A stretch of 27,307 nucleotides of DNA from positions 1 to 27,307 of the forward strand of contig DASZUI010000082.1 of NCBI GenBank assembly GCA_035547675.1. Direction: 5' to 3'. The notes beneath the pieces are model-generated. The model was not told the origin of the DNA. It did not search any database and worked only from the letters and a program-made list of their open reading frames with translations. Positions within the stretch are counted from its first letter, which is position 1, and each line of letters starts with the position of its first letter. Of this stretch, positions 23,101-27,307 are shown in pieces. A program made the position numbers and the translations under genes. The stretch is from DASZTU01 sp035547675. GTDB lineage: Bacteria; Pseudomonadota; Alphaproteobacteria; Rhizobiales; Devosiaceae.

Positions 23101-24285
23101 TCAGCGCTTGATGGTCAGTTCGCGCACCACGTCGGCGAGACATTCGGCCGGTGCGCCCGCGCGGATGCGGATCGATTCCGAGGTTTCGAAGCCCCAGTCG
23201 TCGGTCCAGATCGCCGGCATGAAATGGAAGGTCATGTTCTCCTCGAGCACCGTGGTGTCGCCCGGGCGGAGGCTCATCGTGCGCTCGCCCCAATCGGGCG
23301 GATAGGAGACGCCGATCGGGTAGCCGGTGCGGTTGTCCTTCTCGATACTGTATTTGCGCAGCACGGCGAAGAAGGCGTCCGCGACCTGGCCGCAGCTATT
23401 GCCCGGCCGCGCCGCATCGAGCCCGGCATGCAGGCCTTCGAGCACGGCATCCTGCGCGCGCAGCATGGCGTCCGGCGGATCGCCGAGGAAGATCGTGCGC
23501 GAGAGCGGCGCGTGATAGCGGCGATAGCAGCCGGCGATTTCGAAATACGTGCCTTCGCCGCGCTTCATCTTGCGGTCGTCCCAGGTGAGATGGGCGGCCG
23601 AGGCATCCTTGCCCGAGGGCGTCAGCGGCACGATGGCGGCATAGTCCCCGCCGTAATCGTCGACGCCGCGGAGCCCGGCATCATAGATTTCAGCCACGAG
23701 GTCGCATTTGCGCACGCCGACATCGGCAACCTCCCGGATGCGCGCATGCATGGCCTCGACGATCCGCGCCGCCTTGCGCATGTAGTCGAGTTCGCGCGCC
23801 GACTTGACCGCGCGCTGCCAGTTGACGAGCGCGGTGGCATCGACGATCCGCGCGTCCGGCAGCTCGACGCGCAGCACTTCGAGGCATTTGGCGGCGAAAT
23901 AATAATTGTCCATCTCGACGCCGATGCGGGCCTTGGCGAACCCCTTGTCGCGCAGGACCCCGGCGAGGATCTGATAGGGATGGACCGTCGGGTTCTGCAC
24001 ATAATAGTCCGGGTAGGAGAACATCGAACCCGGATCGAGGAAGGTGGTGAGGCGGGCGCCCGCCTTGTCCTGCGGCCGGCCGAACCAGAGCGGCTCGCCC
24101 TCGGGCAGCACGATCACCGCCTGGTGCACGTAGAACGACCAGCCGTCATAGCCGGTGAGCCAGTTCATATTGGACGGGTCGGCGCAGATCAGCACGTCGA
24201 CGCCGGCTTTCTCCATGGCGGCGCGCGTCTTGCCGAGGCGCGCCGCATATTCGGCGCGCTCGAAGGCGGGAGCGGTTTCAGACAA
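23101..24285 (-). CDS. doeA: Ectoine hydrolase DoeA (EutD), M24 fold
   Basis: A 394-residue protein of the creatinase/M24 'pita-bread' family. The block LTPSGKDASAAHLTWDDRKM (about 221-240) and YFEIAGCYRRYHAPLSRTIF are typical of ectoine hydrolases, not of aminopeptidases or prolidases. DoeA opens the tetrahydropyrimidine ring of ectoine to N-acetyl-L-2,4-diaminobutyrate in the cytoplasm. E249 in YFEIAG is the likely counterpart of the glutamate implicated in catalysis in Ruegeria EutD (my alignment by eye). The start is a TTG at 24285 with a strong CGGAGG 6-7 bases before it. It lies 18 bases after eutC and 7 before the M20 gene. Confidence 0.92.
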   Translation of the reverse strand: MSETAPAFERAEYAARLGKTRAAMEKAGVDVLICADPSNMNWLTGYDGWSFYVHQAVIVLPEGEPLWFGRPQDKAGARLTTFLDPGSMFSYPDYYVQNPTVHPYQILAGVLRDKGFAKARIGVEMDNYYFAAKCLEVLRVELPDARIVDATALVNWQRAVKSARELDYMRKAARIVEAMHARIREVADVGVRKCDLVAEIYDAGLRGVDDYGGDYAAIVPLTPSGKDASAAHLTWDDRKMKRGEGTYFEIAGCYRRYHAPLSRTIFLGDPPDAMLRAQDAVLEGLHAGLDAARPGNSCGQVADAFFAVLRKYSIEKDNRTGYPIGVSYPPDWGERTMSLRPGDTTVLEENMTFHFMPAIWTDDWGFETSESIRIRAGAPAECLADVVRELTIKR

Positions 24286-24303
24286 GGTGTTCCTCCGGAT
24301 GGG

Positions 24304-25296
24304 TCAGCTCGAAAAGCTCTGCCCGGCGCGTTTTTCGCGCGCGCGGGCCAGGGCAAGATTGGCAATGGCGGTGTCCTGGACGCCGGTGCCGGTCAAATCG
24401 CAAAGGGTGATGTCGCGGTCGTTCACGCGTCCCTTGGCCTGGCCGGCGATGATGGCGCCGAGCTCGGGAAAGGGCGCGTCGGCGGCCACGAACCCGGCAT
24501 CGAGCGCATGGTGCAGCTCGCCCAGCAGCCGCGTCTGGCTCAGCCGGTCGGCGACATAGAGGTCGAGATGCGAGAAGGCCGCCGGGTCGATCTCGTTCTT
24601 GTGGCCCGCATCCGAGCCCATGGCCGTGACGTGCTGGCCCGGCTCGAGCCAGCCGGCCTGCATGATCGGCGCGGCGGCGGGCGTGGTGGTGACGACGATG
24701 TCGGCGCCCTTGACCGCCTCATGCGTGTCGATGGCGGAAACCACCGGGAAGCCCAGCTCGTCCGACAATTCGCGTGCCGCCGCGGCGGCCTTGTCGGGAT
24801 CGCGGGCCCAGAGCCGCGCCCGCTTGATTGGGCGGACCAGCGTCAAGGCCTTGAGCTGCAGCCGCGCCTGGACGCCCGCGCCGAGCACGGCCGCGTTCTC
24901 GGCGTCCTTTCGGGCGAGCTGCGCCGCCGCGACCGCGCCGGCCGCGGCGGTGCGCACATCGGTGAGATAGCCATTGTCGAACAGCGCCGCCTCGAGCAGG
25001 CCGGTGGTCGCGCTCAGCAGCACCATCAGGCCGTTGACCGAGGGCAGGCCCAGCTTGGGATTGTCGAAGAAGCCGGGGCTGATCTTGATGGCAAAGCTCG
25101 GCAGGCCCGGCACATAGGCGGTCTTCACATCGACCTCGCCATTGGCCTCGGCAATGTCGAGCCGCAGGATCGGCGGCATCACCACCGGCCGGGTCGCCAG
25201 CGCCTTGAAGGCATCTTCGACGCAGGCCACGGCGGCCGCATCGAGCGGCACCAGCGCGCGCAGATCTCGTTCGGTGAGAATGGTGATTTCAGGCAA
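24304..25296 (-). CDS. eutC: Ectoine utilisation protein EutC (ornithine cyclodeaminase family)
   Basis: A 330-residue protein of the ornithine cyclodeaminase/mu-crystallin family, with the NAD-binding AVLGAGVQARLQL (about 137-149), the conserved DNGYLTDVRTAAAGAVAA segment and GSDAGHKNEID. In eut clusters EutC acts with EutB, probably to remove the hydroxyl of hydroxyectoine; the exact chemistry is not firmly established. The start is a TTG at 25296 with AGGAAG upstream, and it overlaps the eutB stop by 8 bases, so the two are translationally coupled. A generic ornithine cyclodeaminase is the fallback reading, but the neighbours make EutC very likely. Confidence 0.9.
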   Translation of the reverse strand: MPEITILTERDLRALVPLDAAAVACVEDAFKALATRPVVMPPILRLDIAEANGEVDVKTAYVPGLPSFAIKISPGFFDNPKLGLPSVNGLMVLLSATTGLLEAALFDNGYLTDVRTAAAGAVAAAQLARKDAENAAVLGAGVQARLQLKALTLVRPIKRARLWARDPDKAAAAARELSDELGFPVVSAIDTHEAVKGADIVVTTTPAAAPIMQAGWLEPGQHVTAMGSDAGHKNEIDPAAFSHLDLYVADRLSQTRLLGELHHALDAGFVAADAPFPELGAIIAGQAKGRVNDRDITLCDLTGTGVQDTAIANLALARAREKRAGQSFSS

Positions 25297-26281
25297 GTCG
25301 CGCTTCCTGCAGCAGGTCCGGAGTCTCGCCGGCGATGATGCGCCGGTGCAATTGCATGCCGATGTTCTTGCCCGAAAGGACGATGGTGACGGGGCCGGCA
25401 GGCCGCACCTTGCCCGTCTCGAGCGCGGCGATGCCGACCGCCGCGGCGCCTTCGATCACCTCGCCCTCCTCGAAATAGGCGGTGCGGATGGCGGCGGCGA
25501 TTTCCGCCTCGCTGACGAGCACCACCTCGTCGACCAGGGCCCTGGCCATATCGAAGCTGTGGCGATTGTCGAGCCCGATGCCGCCGCCGAGCGAATCCGC
25601 GAGCGTCGGCAGTTCCTCGACCTCGACCGGCCTTCCGGCGGCGAGGCTCGCCTGCATGGCCGCCCCCCGCTCCATGCTGACGCCGACGATGCGGGTTCCG
25701 GGACTCACCGCCTTCACGGCCAGCGCCACGCCCGCGATGAGGCCGCCCCCCGACAGGGGAACGAGCACCGCGCCGGTATCGGGCGCCTGTTCCATCAGTT
25801 CCAGCCCGAGCGTCCCCTGGCCGGCGATGACGTTCTCGGCGTCGAAGGGCGGGATCATGGCCATGGCCTCCTCGGCCACCAGCCGGTCGACCTCGCGCTG
25901 CGCATCGTCCTGGCTGGCGCCCACGATCCGCACATCGGCCCCGAGGGCGCGGATAGCGGAGACCTTGTTGGCCGGGACGAGCCGCGACATGCAGATCGTC
26001 GCGCGGACGCCCATCTGCCTTGCCGCGAAAGCCAGGGCGCGCCCGTGATTGCCGGTCGAGGCGGCGACCACGCCGGCCGCGCGCTGCGCCGGTTCGAGCG
26101 CGAGGAGGGCATTGGTCGCGCCGCGCAGCTTGAAGCTGCCGGTCGACTGCTGGTGCTCGCATTTGAGGCGGACCGGCACGCCCGTCCGGGCGCTCAGGCC
26201 GGCAGCCTCGCGCAGGGGCGTCGTGAGCACGCGTCCAACGAGGCGTCGGCGCGCCTCCAGGACCTGCGTGAATGCCAACAT
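25289..26281 (-). CDS. eutB: Hydroxyectoine utilisation dehydratase EutB (PLP, threonine dehydratase-like)
   Basis: A 330-residue fold-type II PLP enzyme. The Schiff-base lysine is K51 in STGSFKLRGA, and the phosphate-binding glycine loop is SGGGLIAG. It resembles catabolic threonine dehydratase but lacks a C-terminal ACT domain. In ectoine gene clusters EutB is needed for hydroxyectoine use and probably performs a beta-elimination-like step with EutC. The frame is open up to 26467, but homology starts at the ATG at 26281, where GGGGGAG precedes the codon by 6 bases. It is the first gene of the minus-strand operon, divergent from ehuB. Confidence 0.9.
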   Translation of the reverse strand: MLAFTQVLEARRRLVGRVLTTPLREAAGLSARTGVPVRLKCEHQQSTGSFKLRGATNALLALEPAQRAAGVVAASTGNHGRALAFAARQMGVRATICMSRLVPANKVSAIRALGADVRIVGASQDDAQREVDRLVAEEAMAMIPPFDAENVIAGQGTLGLELMEQAPDTGAVLVPLSGGGLIAGVALAVKAVSPGTRIVGVSMERGAAMQASLAAGRPVEVEELPTLADSLGGGIGLDNRHSFDMARALVDEVVLVSEAEIAAAIRTAYFEEGEVIEGAAAVGIAALETGKVRPAGPVTIVLSGKNIGMQLHRRIIAGETPDLLQEARLA

Positions 26282-26614
26282 GCCGAACTCCCCCGTCCCG
26301 CGCCGGCTGCCACCGGCGGACCCGGACCTCTCGCGTTCCCGGTGATCCGCATCACTATGGCTTTGCCGGGGACAGGCGATCCTTCCAATCTCTCCGGCCG
26401 GCGTAGCTGATCCTGCTGCCCCGGATGCGAGATATAGACGTATCATCGCTCGACTTCGGTCGCGCAATTTTCAACGCTTAAACACGTGAAAAAGGGGGAA
26501 TGCGGCTCCTGAGGGGCCCATTCAATGATCGGCACGCGGCGCAACGCGTGCCACACACCGGCTGCCGGATCGAGCAGCGCGACTTTGGCGACAGAACGGG
26601 GAAAGGGAACTCCT
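26282..26614. promoter_or_regulatory. Divergent control region between eutB and ehuB
   Basis: These 333 bases have no gene. They contain an interrupted palindrome TTTTCA (26468-26473) / TGAAAA (26487-26492) around CTTAAA, in the most AT-rich part of the region and about 125 bases before ehuB. That is a reasonable operator place for the regulator of an ectoine cluster (EnuR or an AsnC/Lrp-type protein in other species). No regulator gene is in the window. I cannot define -35/-10 boxes with confidence. Confidence 0.45.
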
Positions 26615-27307
26615 ATGAACAAATCTACACTGAAACGATGGTCGGCGACGGCCGCGCTGGCCGTGGCGGCGGTCGCCCTCGCGGCGTCTGCGGCGAGCGC
26701 CGTGACGCTGAAGGAAATCAAGGACCGCGGCTATATCCGCATCGCGGTGGCCAACGAAATCCCATATGGCTTCGTCGACCCCAATGGCGACGCCAAGGGC
26801 GCCGGCCCCGAGGTTGCGGCGGCCGTGGTCAAGGCGCTCGGCATTCCGCCCGAGAACATCCAGTGGGTCGTCACGAATTTCAGCTCGCTCATCCCGGGCC
26901 TGCAGGCGGACCGCTTCGACATGACGGCGGCCGAGATGGCCATCCGCCCCGACCGCTGCGAGAAGGTGATCTATTCGGAGCCCAACACCTCCTATGGCGA
27001 GGGCCTGCTCGTCCTCAAGGGCGACCCGAAGAACCTCCACACCTATGCCGATTTCGCCAAGCCGGGCGTCAAGGTCGCCATCATGGCCGGTGCCGACCAG
27101 CTCGGCATGATGCAGAAGCTGGGCGTGCCGGAGGACAATATCGTCACCATCAACGCCAATGCCGACGCGATCTCGACGGTGGCGGACGGCCGGGCCGATG
27201 CCTATGCGGCGACGAGCCTCACCGCCGGTTCGCTGGCGCAGAAGAGCGACAAGGTCGCCCTGGCGCCGGACTTTACCGATCCGGTGATCGACGGCCAGCC
27301 GGCCCGC
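26615..27307 (+). CDS. ehuB: Ectoine/hydroxyectoine ABC transporter binding protein EhuB, 3' end cut by window
   Basis: The visible 231 codons encode a family 3 periplasmic solute-binding protein. A Sec signal (about 1-29, KRWSATAALAVAAVALAASA) leads into VTLKEIKDRGYIRIAVANEIPYGF, then GPEVAAAVVKALGI, SSLIPGLQADRFDMTAAEMAIRPDRC and EPNTSYGEGLLVLKGDPKNL. These blocks closely match EhuB of Sinorhizobium meliloti, where an aromatic pocket and an acidic residue hold ectoine; the Glu and Phe of NEIPYGF are candidates here. It starts at an ATG with AAAGGGAA upstream and diverges from eutB. The permeases EhuC/EhuD and ATPase EhuA are expected just beyond the window. Confidence 0.92.
   Translation, partial: MNKSTLKRWSATAALAVAAVALAASAASAVTLKEIKDRGYIRIAVANEIPYGFVDPNGDAKGAGPEVAAAVVKALGIPPENIQWVVTNFSSLIPGLQADRFDMTAAEMAIRPDRCEKVIYSEPNTSYGEGLLVLKGDPKNLHTYADFAKPGVKVAIMAGADQLGMMQKLGVPEDNIVTINANADAISTVADGRADAYAATSLTAGSLAQKSDKVALAPDFTDPVIDGQPAR

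Noticed and set aside
23002..25338. 778-codon plus-strand frame over doeA and eutC
   Set aside because: It is antisense to two recognisable ectoine enzymes and shows no family motif.
25289..26467. Extended eutB start at 26467
   Set aside because: The extra 62 residues are Arg/Ser/Gly-rich with no homology pattern, and a good ribosome site precedes the ATG at 26281.

Overview
The window is high-GC, gene-dense and has Shine-Dalgarno-led genes, several of them starting with GTG or TTG. The gene set (GDP-mannose enzymes like those of rhizobia, an ehu/eut ectoine cluster, short hydrophobic microproteins, and intergenic palindromes with the GCGTTTTC / GAAAACGC arms common in rhizobia) points to an alphaproteobacterium of the order Hyphomicrobiales. 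A relative of Devosia is my best guess, from general resemblance only. I see no rRNA, tRNA, CRISPR array, phage or transposase gene.

Layout. 1-1367: a left-truncated class I glutamine amidotransferase and a Tat-type exported MsrB, both on the minus strand, separated by two tandem copies of an intrinsic terminator. 1535-4377: a GDP-mannose pair, ManC-type guanylyltransferase/isomerase (+) and phosphomannomutase (-), meeting tail to tail. 4408-4523: a mosaic palindromic repeat. 4640-8110: an MHYT-PAS-GGDEF-EAL cyclic-di-GMP protein and GalU, both minus. 8338-9484: a plus-strand cassette of a 24-aa membrane microprotein, a four-helix membrane protein and a 26-aa membrane microprotein, closed by a hairpin. 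9675-14924: a complete Dpp/Opp-type peptide ABC transporter in the order B-C-D-F-A, with 4-base overlaps between the first four genes. 14987-15571: a cytochrome b561 (-). 15743-19486: a TetR-HlyD-ATPase-permease exporter operon in which a palindromic operator fills the spacer of the promoter. 19514-19625: inverted copies of a palindromic repeat. 19647-21910: a MarR-type regulator and a CLC chloride transporter with CBS domains, divergent around a palindrome.

21927-27307 is the most informative block. It is a minus-strand operon eutB-eutC-doeA(eutD)-M20 deacetylase, divergent from ehuB (+, cut by the window end). Together these are the uptake and opening steps of ectoine/hydroxyectoine catabolism: EhuB captures the solute, EutB/EutC are thought to deal with hydroxyectoine, DoeA opens the ring, and the ArgE-like M20 enzyme sits where the usual EutE/DoeB deacetylase would be expected.

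Most genes belong to known families. The least explained items are the microprotein cassette, the possible substitution of the deacetylase in the ectoine operon, and the regulatory palindromes.
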